Shown: positions 1 through 10,702, counted from the stretch's first letter. The stretch is DNA of 64,000 bases from Omphiscola glabra (GCA_964017045.1 OZ024809.1:23497618-23561617), one strand, 5' to 3'. Notes: generated from the sequence alone by a model not told the origin. A program made the numbers and translations.

Positions 1-35
1 AGTGAGAAGAACAGTATGCACTCTTTGATCTAGGA

Positions 36-442
36 CAGGGGAAGGGCCATATTTTCAAATGTAAAGCTATTGGCGGCCACAAGTATATTATGTCTAGTTT
101 TTACATGTCGATAAACATTTCTCCATATTAAAATCAGGAAATTCTCATTTTAGCTTTACATGACAAAAGTCAAGGACTGTTTTAGAAAATTGAAAATTAG
201 AATGAAATTTGATCAAAAATGTTAAAACAATCACAACGGTACAACATAACGGTACAACATAACGGTACAACATAAAAGTACAACTTAATGGTACATCATA
301 ACGGTACATGAAATTCTGTAAAATTCAACAAAATAACTTAAATACAAAGTATTTTTTATTAATTTCTAAATGACTTCGAGGGCCGCATAATATCAGTTAC
401 CGGGTCGCATGCGGCCTACAGGCCGTAGCTTGTCCAGCCCTG
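36..442. mobile_element. Non-autonomous hAT-type element (MITE), 407 bp
   Basis: The element starts CAGGGGAAGGGCC and ends GTCCAGCCCTG. It is bracketed by ATCTAGGA (28-35) and ATCTAGGC (443-450), an 8-bp target duplication with 7 of 8 bases matching. The right end, which reads as grey-zone rRNA-like text rich in GGCCGCATGCGGCC, is a typical hAT end. The left inverted repeat is only weakly similar to the right. There is no transposase frame inside. The assignment to hAT rests on the 8-bp duplication and the CAGGG termini. Confidence 0.68.
234..310. repeat. 13-bp tandem repeat inside the MITE
   Basis: About five copies of a unit containing ACGGTACAACATA, drifting toward the right end. The run lies within the non-autonomous element at 36-442 and probably expanded after insertion. 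Confidence 0.8.
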
Positions 443-450
443 ATCTAGGC

Positions 451-960
451 TGAACTATAAGGAGTCTACTTTACAAAAGTTCAACACAAGAGTCCATCTT
501 CCCTCAACGAAACAAATCCATAATAATTAGGAGATTGGGCGCCAACCCATTGTCAATAATTAATCGATATTTGTATAGAGTATTGCCAACGAAATGTACC
601 CTAAGGCCTAAGACGGACCTATTATAGCGTTGCCAAATTTGATTTTCAGTGTTTAGAAAAATGTTATTTGTATTATTGGATGTTTTGTTCACCTCTATTT
701 GTATTTTTTTAAAAAAATCTTTAATTATTTTATTTCTTTGTGGTACGGTATCATTGTGTCTTGCTCTACTTTTTGAGTCTTTGTGTTTGGTTAATAATTT
801 AATAAACGAGACTTGTGTTGGTTATTTTGTTAACGGGTTTACGACCAAGGTTCAACCAAAGACAAATATTATAATTTAAAAATATTGGTCCGTTATGTTC
901 ATGGAATCGCTCGGGACCTGTTTTTTTTTTGTTTTTTTTTTGGGGGGGGGGGGGGGGGAG
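451..960. other. No gene seen; T and G homopolymers at the right edge
   Basis: Only short open frames occur, the longest 76 codons at 649-879 (plus) and hydrophobic by AT bias. A poly(T) run followed by a poly(G) run of about 18 lies at 921-958, directly before the duplicated block. I see no splice-site-delimited exon or recognisable protein. Confidence 0.6.
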
Positions 961-1509
961 TGTAAATCGTGTCTATATTTAGTCAGTGCCGAGGTGCTCA
1001 AAATTGATTTCAGGCAGATAAGCTGATTTTAATGGAAGGGCGGTTAACAATGATTATATAGTGAAACCTTAAGGTCTGGTTACGCCATGAACACAACAGC
1101 ACAATGTGTAGAGCATCAACAGATCTTCTGGAGCACGAGAAGCTAGAAATACGAATAATTCTTTATCAGGTCGACTTCGATGAGCTGCAGGCAGCATTTG
1201 GTGGAAAGGCCAAATTGCAGATGTTATGGCATTACATGTAGATCTATTTTTAGCCACCACCACTTGTCTCCCATTTGTTTCCCTTTGGTAATGACGTCAC
1301 CAGATGAATGTGCTGTGTGTTAAAATATTCTATTACTCGAGTTGGGAATCTTCGAGTATATTCTAGCAATGTTTGATGACGGTACATTACAACACTGTCT
1401 ATCAACGAATGCACAGGCACACCGACTATTGGAACACAAACACTCTATGAATGACAAGGGTTCTTCTGTAACACAGATTCACCTGCAGTGGCGTAGCGAG
1501 CTTAACTCG
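961..1509. repeat. Copy 1 of a 549-bp direct tandem duplication
   Basis: This block reappears at 1510-2058 with an offset of exactly 549 bases. The only difference I found is C at 1445 versus T at 1994. Short frames of 64 codons (minus) and about 77-118 codons (plus) are duplicated with it; none is a recognised protein. Its right end contains the first 24-25 bases of the MITE that is complete at 2035-2193. Confidence 0.95.
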
Positions 1510-2058
1510 TGTAAATCGTGTCTATATTTAGTCAGTGCCGAGGTGCTCAAAATTGATTTCAGGCAGATAAGCTGATTTTAATGGAAGGGCGGTTAACAAT
1601 GATTATATAGTGAAACCTTAAGGTCTGGTTACGCCATGAACACAACAGCACAATGTGTAGAGCATCAACAGATCTTCTGGAGCACGAGAAGCTAGAAATA
1701 CGAATAATTCTTTATCAGGTCGACTTCGATGAGCTGCAGGCAGCATTTGGTGGAAAGGCCAAATTGCAGATGTTATGGCATTACATGTAGATCTATTTTT
1801 AGCCACCACCACTTGTCTCCCATTTGTTTCCCTTTGGTAATGACGTCACCAGATGAATGTGCTGTGTGTTAAAATATTCTATTACTCGAGTTGGGAATCT
1901 TCGAGTATATTCTAGCAATGTTTGATGACGGTACATTACAACACTGTCTATCAACGAATGCACAGGCACACCGACTATTGGAACACAAACACTTTATGAA
2001 TGACAAGGGTTCTTCTGTAACACAGATTCACCTGCAGTGGCGTAGCGAGCTTAACTCG
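1510..2058. repeat. Copy 2 of the 549-bp direct tandem duplication
   Basis: Near-identical to 961-1509. The right boundary falls inside the MITE, so this copy continues into the complete element while copy 1 is cut off after its first bases. Part of the block (around 1789-1870) also resembles 42445-42515, so it belongs to a wider dispersed repeat. Confidence 0.95.
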
Positions 2059-2193
2059 CGCCCGGGACACAATACCCTTTTAGCGCCCCCCCCCCTATTT
2101 GAAAACCATACAATATTATATGTAAAATATACTATTTGGCGCCCCTTTGTGGGTAGCGTCCGGGGCATGATGCCCCCCCTCGCTACGCCACTG
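2035..2193. mobile_element. hAT-type MITE, 159 bp, perfect TIRs and TSD
   Basis: Terminal inverted repeats CAGTGGCGTAGCGAG (2035-2049) and CTCGCTACGCCACTG (2179-2193) are perfect. The flanks TTCACCTG at 2027-2034 and 2194-2201 form a perfect 8-bp target duplication, the hAT signature. The interior is C/G-rich with a poly(C) run and carries no transposase. Similar CAGTGGCGTAG termini are common in invertebrate hAT MITEs (family knowledge). Confidence 0.93.
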
Positions 2194-2303
2194 TTCACCT
2201 GGTTACAACATCTCCTTATAACTACATGGTCTTTCCAGAACACATGAGCTATCACTCACGAACGTCTCTTGACTATCTCCTTAATCAACTCTTAATCAAT
2301 CTC

Positions 2304-2370
2304 TTCCTCTCTCTCTCTCTCTCTCTCTCGCTCTCTCTCGCTCTCTCTCGCTCTCTCTCTCTCTCTCTGT
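2304..2370. repeat. (CT)n microsatellite
   Basis: A run of CT dinucleotides interrupted by periodic CG, giving TCTCGCTCTCTC phrases. The 70-codon leucine/serine-rich frame across it is an artefact. Confidence 0.9.
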
Positions 2371-2559
2371 TCTACTCTTTCTATCTCACACCTTATATCC
2401 ACACACTTGTTTATTCTTCTACTCCTGCCATCCATTGAACATATTCAGACTCAAAAATAACACTCATGACACAACTCATGGACCAAAACAGCGTTCACAC
2501 TTACAGTGGTTCTCACACCCTTGAAACTGTGCCTATCTTAACCCACGCCTACCTTGATA

Positions 2560-3060
2560 GTAAATAGTTGTTTTCTAGCGAATGCGTTCTATTTGTTTCA
2601 AAGAAAGCTATCATGTGACGCAATGTATAGCATTTCTTTACGAGATGATTCTGATTCAATTCCTATATATAGACCGGAAGCTTTTCTAGCCGGGTGGGGG
2701 GGGGGGGGGGGAAGGGTGTGGGGGGAGATTTTGCTCTATTTCCTAACATATACGAGACGTTATACAAGTCAAAGATTGTACTCATTATGTGTGTGTGTGT
2801 GTAAATTAATATTTGTGAATTTTTCGAGAATTGCATCATTTCTATTGCCTTTGTTGTCAGTTGATGTAGTTTTTGTTTCTGTATATTTAAATTTGTATTT
2901 TTACAGCAATTTAAAAGTATACAAATTGAATATCGTTAGTATCACCAGCTTCGGTATCGTACCAGCTTCGGTATCGTTTTTCTTCTCATCCTGGTTTTCA
3001 ATCATTTGGTGCGAGCCAAATCGTATCACCTATTCAATGTTGAAAACATATAACGGTACG
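2560..3060 (+). mobile_element. LTR-like dispersed repeat, copy 1
   Basis: It aligns by eye with 42590-42990. Shared landmarks in order are a TTCCTATATATAG TATA-like box (about 2660-2672), a TGTGTGTAAAT-type segment, and a GTATCACYAGCTTYGGTATCG segment near the end, here with a 19-bp internal duplication. A TATA-like box followed by a T-rich stretch fits a solo LTR, but I could not fix termini or a target duplication. A poly(G) run of about 19 (2694-2712) interrupts it. Confidence 0.5.
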
Positions 3061-3673
3061 TAGAGTTGAAGAGAAAATAATCGCATTCCGTTGTTTTACT
3101 ATTTATGTTTTCCAAAACTTTTTATAACTTAACCTTTCAATGAATTTGATAATTATAAAATCATTAAGAAGCTACTTTATTTTACCTGTGTATCTTCATT
3201 ATTGTTTGTTACACGGCTGAAATTTAAGCAAAAAACGCACCATGAAGATGTGATTTAAAAATTACTACTTCATACTGACACACAATATAAACATAACAGA
3301 AAGCTGAAGAAAGAAATACGCGAAGGAAAAAAAAATGCGATATATATTAAAGAAAACTATTTTTTTTTGTCCATAAAAATGTACATGAAAACCAACCCAA
3401 ACAGAATTGGTGCCTGTCGCATATGTATGGATGTGTTTTGACACATCAAAGTGGATCACACGTCGTAATCTGATTAGATCTAACTGAACGCAAATCCTGT
3501 TTCAGGAACTACTTAACCTTTAACCCAGGCTTGTCCATCATCTGGTCGTACAATACGTAAACACGTATAACTCAGTTGGCTAATGCAATAACAACCTTCT
3601 CACTCAATGATCAGACTGCCACTGTCAAACACATAGCAAGGTACACAAAAGACAGACTGTCACAAAAGACAGA
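3061..3673. other. No gene seen
   Basis: AT-rich sequence with no frame longer than 65 codons and no repeat or element ends. A short direct duplication of CACAAAAGACAGACTGT lies at its right edge (about 3645-3678). Confidence 0.5.
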
Positions 3674-3681
3674 CTGTGGAT

Positions 3682-3867
3682 CAATGTTCCCTCTAAGGTT
3701 TGCTGGTTCGTGTGCAAAATCATAAAGTTGTGTGCAAAGTTTTACTTTGCAGAGTGCAGCAAATCTGTTCGAATGTGTTTTATAAATATTTACTGCGCGG
3801 ATGCTCAAAACTGCTGCGCGGCATCTGTGAGGTAGCCGTGCAGCCGCGCAGCTTAAAGGGAACATTG
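3682..3867. mobile_element. hAT-type MITE, 186 bp, perfect 8-bp TSD
   Basis: Ends are CAATGTTCCCTCTAAG and, inverted, CAATGTTCCCTTTAAG. The flanks CTGTGGAT at 3674-3681 and 3868-3875 are identical. The interior has GCGCGG/CCGCGC self-complementary stretches near the right end. The 84- and 66-codon frames here lie across the MITE and are not genes. Confidence 0.93.
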
Positions 3868-3875
3868 CTGTGGAT

Positions 3876-5268
3876 ATTACGTCACGGATATATCACGTAA
3901 GGTATATATAATACTGCGTCACAAACTGTGTGGCGCCTAAAGCTTTCATTATCTAAACTAACCCACTTCCCACAATAAAACACCAAATAGGGCGTGCAAC
4001 ACCATTCAAGGTGGTATCCATTCTTGGCGGTACCCTCTCATTATACATGTAGATTACTTGTTTATTTTTAAAGCAATGTGAATATCAGATACACCACTTT
4101 ATTAATAATTCATATTCAAATTCGCGTCTTTTCATCTCAGCAATTCAAAGATGTTTTCTTTTATCATAAAAACGACACCTTACATATGACTTATAAAACC
4201 ATTGCCTAAAACGAACTAGTTGCCTTTAACTGAGAAGAAGTCACTATCCTGATATACCATGGTTATTCAATAGTGAAACGCGACGATTTGGCTTGTAAAA
4301 CAAACTAGAACGCCTTCTTCAGCAAATACTTAACAAGAATAACAATTATTGGAAGTTGAGAGATAACTTCATTAGAGAAAACATGTCATTATTCCCAAGA
4401 TCACAATGTAGCTCTCTCAGTCTCTGAGTAGATACAAAGGTCGAATTCACCATACCACGAAAGCCTTTGCTTTGCAATGAAGGTATGATGCTGTCATCGA
4501 CAGGGTTGTGCTTTAACATAACTTAAGAACCGTTGCTCTGGATTTACGACTAGTCGTTGTCATCCCTAGGGCTAATCATTATTTTGTTTCCTCCTCTTCC
4601 AGCTTAACCCTAATTTATAGGTTTCCTTTCAAATTTTCCATGCTTTTAATGAAACCTTACTTAAGAATAATTGGACTTGGCGAACATAGTCAAGTAAAGG
4701 TTAAGTAATCCTAATTATATCTCTCTTTATTGGTCTATCAAGAGTGTTAAATATTTTAGATTTTAGAATTATCAAGATTGGCCGCATCTATTCGCAAAAA
4801 GAATCCTCTTAATAAATTAAATAACTGGATGTAACTATTTTCCCCAAACACGAAGCTAATTGCCGAAATGAACCAATCATTACACGAAAATTGCAGCCAC
4901 TTACGTCCAAATATAACATGTTATTTCTCTTAATCAATTTCATACTTTTTTTGCATTAGAAGAATCACTCCCCTTTGATTAGTCATGTTTCCTTTTTAAA
5001 AAAACTAAAAAAATTATCCTCCATAAAAATCCCTTTCTTACCCACAAATATCGATCTCAACGTGACAATTAATGCTACAGTGCTATGTGATAAGTTGGAC
5101 TTATGTCTCTCTTGAAAGGAAGGGATGAGTGGACAGTGGGTGGAAACAGGGGAGGGTGTGGCGAGTTGTAGGGCCAACAGGGAGTGGACAGTGAAGTGCA
5201 GACTGACGGAATATAACCGACTAGACAGGTTAAAATTGCGGATTGATAGAAGCGTAAAAGAATTATAA
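3876..5268. other. No gene or element recognised
   Basis: About 1.4 kb of AT-rich sequence with scattered stop codons in all frames. I see no protein, RNA gene or tandem array. Confidence 0.5.
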
Positions 5269-5344
5269 CAGGTAGATGACCGTTTGTCATTAGGAATGAG
5301 CTCGCTATTACAGGTAGATGACCGTTTGTCATTAGGAATGAGCT
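5269..5344. repeat. Two-copy 42-bp direct repeat
   Basis: CAGGTAGATGACCGTTTGTC and the following bases recur with a 42-base offset (5269 and 5311). The 94-codon minus frame across it carries a repeated SSFLMTNGHLPVI segment because 42 is a multiple of three. Confidence 0.9.
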
Positions 5345-5526
5345 GACATCAATGTACAATTAAAAATGTGGACGTCAAATAACCCAACGCCTCAGTGAAT
5401 AATAAAAACTTTAAAAAAAACATGAGAAAATTCGTTGAAAATCGCTTTTTTAACTAATTAAAGGTAGTACATATTTTAATATGTTGAACTAAATTCATTA
5501 GCTATCAGTCTTTAATGAGTATAGGG

Positions 5527-5705
5527 CAGTAGTCGACAAACTCAAAAGAGCCAAACATCAGCAGCAAGACGATAAATAAATTTTGAGAGCCAAATTTCTT
5601 TGCAAGAACCATTTTTTTCGGAGTCAAAATCGATTTGTGGCCGAATTACTGAGCTCCACTCAGGTCGCTAAAGAGCCGCACGTGATTTTCGCAGTGTAGA
5701 GTTGA
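5527..5705. mobile_element. Degraded hAT-type MITE fragment
   Basis: The left end CAGTAGTCGACAAACTC, the phrase AAAGAGCCAAACATCAGC and the later GAGCCGCACGTG match the layout of a widespread hAT MITE class whose ends read CAGTGGTCGGCAAACTC. The right terminal repeat is too decayed to place and no target duplication is clear, so the boundaries are approximate. Confidence 0.5.
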
Positions 5706-6440
5706 TGTCATTTACTTAAATTGGTACAGACAATGTCATACGACTGATTCGAGATTGGCTCACTCAGACCATCACCATATTTTTTCAGCAAGTTCTCTCC
5801 TCCCCAGTTCCCACACATTTGCCAACATGTACTTGCAGTTATGTCTATTCTGACACTAGAGCTGTTTAAATTCTGATAATCTGCAAAAATAAAACGCGAA
5901 TGAATAGTCTCCATATGGACACGCCTACAGCCACACCTCCAGGGTAAGTAATTCATTTGATAGAAAACATTGCTCCTGCTAGAATCTAATTGAAAGCGAC
6001 AACTACATTAAAATAAACAGAAAAAAATTTTAAACATAAAAATATCTTCACTTTCTTAAACCGCCCCTGGTTATGAGAATGCATCAAATGAAGTGTTTAA
6101 AACAATATTGACTTTCAAGATGTTTGCAAGCTATGACATTAGTATATTGAATGAGATATGTTTTTATTTTGCCTTCTTAAATCATCATGATATTTCTTTT
6201 TTTTGAATTGATTGAAATAGTCGACAGTCCAAGATGATCACAAGGGACATAATCATTTCACATTGATGTAAACATCAGCTTCCGATGAGACATCATATGA
6301 TGAGTTCTAAAATCTACAGATTTTGTCAAGACCAAAATGTGTCGCACATAAAAAAAAAACGCTTAAGATGGACTAAATTTGTTTTTAATCTCAAAGATCC
6401 GAAAGCATTGCCAATTAACATCTACTGCAATACACCATAG
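5706..6440. other. No gene seen
   Basis: AT-rich sequence. The 82-codon minus frame at 5708-5956 shows no recognisable motif. No array or element termini were found. Confidence 0.5.
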
Positions 6441-6570
6441 CACTAAATACAGTACCGAAAAGCACCAGGTACAACAGCACCCATCACCAGGTACAACACC
6501 ACCCAGGACTAAGTACAACACCACACAGGACCGAGTACAACACCACCCAGGACCAAGTACAGCACTGCAA
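6440..6570. repeat. Short 22-bp tandem repeat
   Basis: Four to six imperfect copies of a unit containing GTACAACACCACCCAGGACC. The 74-codon frame rich in T, P and Q over it reflects the repeat. Confidence 0.8.
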
Positions 6571-7284
6571 GGTCAGAGAGTTTGGGCGACACTTGAAGTA
6601 TAAAGCAATTTAAACTTACCAATTGCGTTTTTGTATAAACTAACCTGACAGAATTAACCAGGTTAAAAAAAAAGTTCCCATGAGCAACAATTAGAATATC
6701 ACAAAGAATAGACCTTAAGAGTTATGCCTGCTGAATTAAAATCCTCGACATTTTTCTTTGCCGTCTTTGACGACAGCGCATACGTCATTCATTGTGTCGT
6801 AGAATGTGTTCTACACAAACCCGCCCACTATCACTCTCACACGCTCAAACACTCACACACATACGCAACATTCACAGATGAAACAAAATGATTCGAAAGA
6901 CGAGGGGGGGGGGGGGGGGAAACCCGATTGGAAAATGTCAGGAGAAATGAAATAAAATGAAGAGTACGAATGATTTCTGCTTGCGTCTTGCTGAACATTC
7001 CGTGTCCGCAGAGAATTGAGTCCGCTCCGCACATTAATTACAAGCATTATAACTGAGGAATTCCGACCGAATGCCCATACAATTTGTGTTAATTCGATTT
7101 CATTGAGGGAATGGAACGTAGGGTAAAGGGGGGGGGGGGGGTAGGGGGTTGGCAGCTGAATTATTTTGCTATACAGCTAAGGAAATGTATAGCTGTTTAA
7201 AATAGTTGACCTTGAGGTGTTTATATCAGTTAAAGCATTCAATACTTTACCAATACATAGAATTCTCTAAGTAATGACAGAACG
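6571..7284. other. No gene; poly(G) tracts
   Basis: Two poly(G) runs (about 6905-6919 and 7128-7141) lie in AT-rich DNA. No protein or element was recognised. Confidence 0.55.
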
Positions 7285-7570
7285 TATGGTTCAATAGCGC
7301 GCGCAAAATGAAATTCCCGATTACTGTGGTAAATGGTGTGTAAAAAATGTATTTGCACGGTAAAAGGCACAATGTAATAATCCGCGATGTAAAGGGGAAT
7401 GGGCAATTAGAATATTAATATAGTTCATGTGCGTGAAAAAAGTGTGCAATGGTGTATCGCAATTCTTGGGATTCTGAGAAAGTTCATTAACTGCGTACAT
7501 GTTTTGTCAAGCACGTTGGAAGTTCACGCATTGCCGCCTCCATTGTTTTGCGGGCTTTGGCTAGTTATAA
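7285..7570 (+). repeat. Dispersed repeat, copy 1 (partner near 63050)
   Basis: Shares CAAT(A/G)GCGCGCAAAAT and AGTTCACGCATTGCCG(C/T)CTCC, in the same order and orientation, with 63055-63190. The spacing between landmarks differs, so this copy has gained or lost sequence. The class is unknown; there is no coding remnant. Confidence 0.6.
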
Positions 7571-8217
7571 ATATTGATATATAAAAATATATTTATAATA
7601 ATCTGTAAAACATGTAACCAAGCCGGAAATTATTAATTAATTTTTAAAAATTTCAATATGATGAGGCTCACGATTATTTGTATGCCACTGACTGTCACAT
7701 AAAGTACAGCGCTGACACGCCTAGTCAACGATGTAGCATACCAAGCTTGAGTAACTGGTCCTAAGTCTAGAAAAAAATTTCATGTAACACCTTATCTTGG
7801 TCTTCTCAATATCTGGCAACGTGCCCCACTGGCATTCTCGAATCCAAAATTTATTTAAGTCTATGTTATAGAGTCAATGACTTAAAAGTGTTTTTTTTTC
7901 CTAGTTATAAAATATTTTGACAACTATACAAGCAAGCATTCATCTCATTTAACCCCGGTTGTACCCAAACTTTGTTTGGTCTGTCATAAATGTCTTACCC
8001 TAAAAAACCATAATCTGTCCCATGTGAGAACAGCTAAACTTTTTTCTAAGTATTATTAACGCAGAACAATAGTTTAATTTTCTAAAAGATGGACGCAAAT
8101 TTTAAGCTTTACAAAAAATGTTTTCTCAGACAGGCAAATGTCTGGTAATATTTCTTTTATTATTTTTGTTTAAATATATACCTTGTTATTTATTATGACA
8201 ATAGACAGTACCTCAGT
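7571..8217. other. No gene seen
   Basis: AT-rich sequence without a recognisable frame. Its last bases (about 8206-8217, CAGTACCTCAG) match the end of the 43-bp repeat unit found after 8713, so the array once began here and was split by the element at 8218-8712. Confidence 0.5.
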
Positions 8218-8334
8218 GTCAAGGTCATGGAATCAGTGGCAGAGTGTGTTTTGATTTGGGTGAAATGGGGCATGTGAGCGAGGTGAACGATTGTCATGTC
8301 ACGGTCGAGTGAATGACTTGTGAGATGTTTAAGG

Positions 8335-8343
8335 TATAAAAGG
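8335..8343 (+). promoter_or_regulatory. TATA box of the candidate LTR
   Basis: TATAAAAGG, about 180 bases upstream of the AATAAA signal in the same element. This is the spacing of an LTR U3-R-U5 structure. Confidence 0.55.
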
Positions 8344-8521
8344 GGGTTAACTGTTATGACTAGAGAGAGAGATATTATTATGTTAGAGAGAGAGGTTGAT
8401 ATGTTCACGAACGAGCTGTGTGTGTCCGAGTCTGACAGGGACCTATTGTGAACGAATGATTTGCTGTGTACCTCCGGACTGTGGAGTTGGTATTATATGC
8501 ATTGCGAGATGTACTACTGAG

Positions 8522-8527
8522 AATAAA
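8522..8527 (+). promoter_or_regulatory. AATAAA polyadenylation signal of the candidate LTR
   Basis: AATAAA followed about 20-25 bases later by TTGTGCTGTG, a plausible downstream GU-rich element. Confidence 0.5.
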
Positions 8528-8712
8528 GAGCATTACCCAATGGACTTATTGTGCTGTGCCTCGGACTTAATAGATTTATAAGTGTACTAGAGAGAGAAGC
8601 AGAGATATCGTTAATGATCGTCAGAGTAGAGTATAGTCGCACTCTGCCGCTCGTCGACCCTAGACAAACATCATGAGCCATCATATTCTGACAAGGGACC
8701 AGAATATTTGAA

Positions 8713-9574
8713 CTCAGCCTAGGGCTGGACTCAGTAGTCTTATATAACGCAGTACCTCAGCCTAGGGCTGGACTCAGTAGTCTTATATAACGCAGTACCT
8801 CAGCCTAGGGCTGGACTCAGTAGTCTTTTATAACGCAGTACCTCAGCCTAGGGTTGGACTCAGTAGTCTTATATAGCGCAGTACCTCAGTCTAGGGCTGG
8901 ACTCAGTAGTCTTATATAGCGCAGTACCTCAGCATAGGGCTGGACTCAGTAGTCTTATATAGCGCAGTACCTCAGTCTAGGGCTGGACTCAGTAGTCTTA
9001 TATAGCGCAGTACCTCAGCCTTGGGCTGGACTCAGTAGTCTTACATAACGCAGTACCTCAGCCTAGGGCTAGACTCAGTAGTCTTACATAACGCAGTACG
9101 TCAGCCTAAGCTTGACTCAGTAGTCTTATAAAGCGCAGTACCTCAGCCTAGGGTTGGACTCAGTAGTCTTATATAGCGCAGTACCTCAGTCTAGGGCTGG
9201 ACTCAGTAGTCTTATATAGCGCAGTACCTCAGCATAGGGCTGGACTCAGTAGTCTTATATAGCGCAGTACCTCAGTCTAGGGCTGGACTCAGTAGTCTTA
9301 TATAACGCAGCACCTCAGCCTAAGCTTGACTCAGTAGTCTTATATAGCGCAGTACCTCAGCCTAGGGCTAGACTCAGTAGTCTTTTATAACGCAGTACCT
9401 CAGCCTAAGCTTGACTCAGTAGTCTTATATAGCGCAGTACCTCAGCCTTGGGCTGGACTCAGTAGTCTTACATAACGCAGCACCTCAGCCTAAGCTTGAC
9501 TCAGTAGTCTTATATAGCGCAGTACCTCAGCCTAGGGCTGGACTCAGTAGTCGTATATAGCGCAGTACCTCAGC
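8713..9574. repeat. 43-bp minisatellite, about 20 copies
   Basis: The unit contains CCTAGGGCTGGACTCAGTAG and GCAGTACCTCAG. Variant types (GGGCTGG, AAGCTTG, TTGGGCTGG) are interspersed, and a five-unit block around 8850-9030 recurs at about 9140-9300. The array abuts the 3' UTR of the minus-strand LINE at 9756-10112. A single-copy relative with the same neighbouring UTR sequence is at 37000-37090. Confidence 0.95.
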
Positions 9575-9755
9575 GTTGCACATAAAAATATTAGCAAACA
9601 CAATCATGATATAAAAAAATTATGTAAATTTATTCAGTCAAAAAACAGCTGTATGAGAACAAAAAAAATACATATATATGTATGTATTACCCCGCCCACC
9701 TCAGAACTATTTACATGTCAAGCTATGAACGGCACCTAGCAGCATCGTTTATCGG
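9575..9755 (-). mobile_element. 3' UTR of the LINE next to the 43-bp array
   Basis: Non-coding sequence between the LINE stop codon (9756-9758) and the array. Its array-proximal end, with CACAATCATGA, matches 37060-37085 next to the single repeat unit there. This ties both loci to one LINE family. Confidence 0.6.
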
Positions 9756-10112
9756 TCATAGTGGGTCGGGATAGTAGCGTTTGAAGAGATATGTCTTGAG
9801 TGCAGTTTTGATAGCCTGGATGGTCGGTATGCTGCTATGTGTAGTGGGAGAACATTCCATTGTCTGAGGGCTCAGAAAGAGAAAGATTGTTCACCGTATG
9901 TTTTAGTGCGTGTCTTGGGAACATAAAGAACACTCTTGTCTGCGGAGGAGCGAAGCTGTCAAAAAGGGGTGAATAGACAAAAAGAAGTTCGGTTAGATAG
10001 GAATGGCAGAAATCCGATAAAAAATTATGACAGAGAACAGAGAGTTTGTAGTCAATGTGTGCTTGTAAATAGAGCCAATGTAGTGAGTGGAGCACTGGAC
10101 ATAAGCGTTTTT
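9756..10112 (-). pseudogene. LINE reverse transcriptase C-terminus, 5'-truncated and frameshifted
   Basis: Reading down from 10112, the frame gives LHSLHWLYLQAHIDYKLSVL, the RT thumb/connection block seen in many L2/CR1-group animal LINEs. The frame shifts near 9870, after LSLSEP, and resumes as IKTALKTYLFKRYYPDPL before a TGA at 9756-9758. Nothing upstream of an A-rich run at about 10113 belongs to it. The copy is dead: only about the last 115 residues survive, with a frameshift. The family is clear; the clade is uncertain. Confidence 0.82.
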
Positions 10113-10702
10113 TTTTTTTGCGAAATCTATAAACACAACATCCGGGCGAAGAGTCTGGCCAAACTCATTAAGATATTAATAAAAAATTCTGGTATTCCGT
10201 TTGGTAATCTTACAACAGCTGTTCGTTTCTTCTACGTTACTGTGAGCCATCGTAGTGGTTCTTAACCTAGACGAAAATATCTTTTTTTTTTTTTTTTTTT
10301 TTACATCTTTATTTTTATTGAACGATTTTACAAACAAATTGCTACTCCTGTATATATACGAAAATATATATTTGGAAATTATGTTTCACAAAAAAAAAAC
10401 ATTTTCTAAAAATAGTAACACTAAGTAATGCTATGCGACGTTTTTCGGTCTTAGAAAAGACAAACCCTATTAACATTTCATTTATAGAAAAATAAAAAAA
10501 ACAGACCAGATTCCTTCATTAAACTCATTAAACTCAATTGAATGTCAATGTCATTTGGAGATTGCCATCGATTCAACTTTACTTTCTCAACTTCTGAAAC
10601 AGTTTCTGACCGAAGGTAAACAGCAACCATGATGTTTTGTGACACATTGATGTTTTGTGACACACTGATGTGTTATTACATTAGATTGTGATGTGATACA
10701 AT
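10113..10702. other. No gene; poly(T) tract
   Basis: Contains a T run of about 21 (10282-10302) and AT-rich filler. Frames are below 65 codons and unrecognised. Confidence 0.5.

Larger units (their letters stand above)
8218..8712 (+). mobile_element. Candidate solo LTR inserted in the 43-bp array
   Basis: It starts TGTCAAGG and is bracketed by CTCAG at 8213-8217 and 8713-8717, a 5-bp direct repeat as left by LTR integrases. Inside are TATAAAAGG (8335-8343) and an AATAAA signal (8522-8527) followed by a GT-rich stretch, the order of promoter and poly(A) site in an LTR. A TGACA that would pair with TGTCA lies 19 bases before the proposed end, so the right boundary is uncertain. Confidence 0.6.

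Noticed and set aside
1069..1812. Duplicated 64-codon minus frames as paralogous genes
   Set aside because: They are carried by a recent 549-bp DNA duplication, have no motif, and are too short and unsupported.
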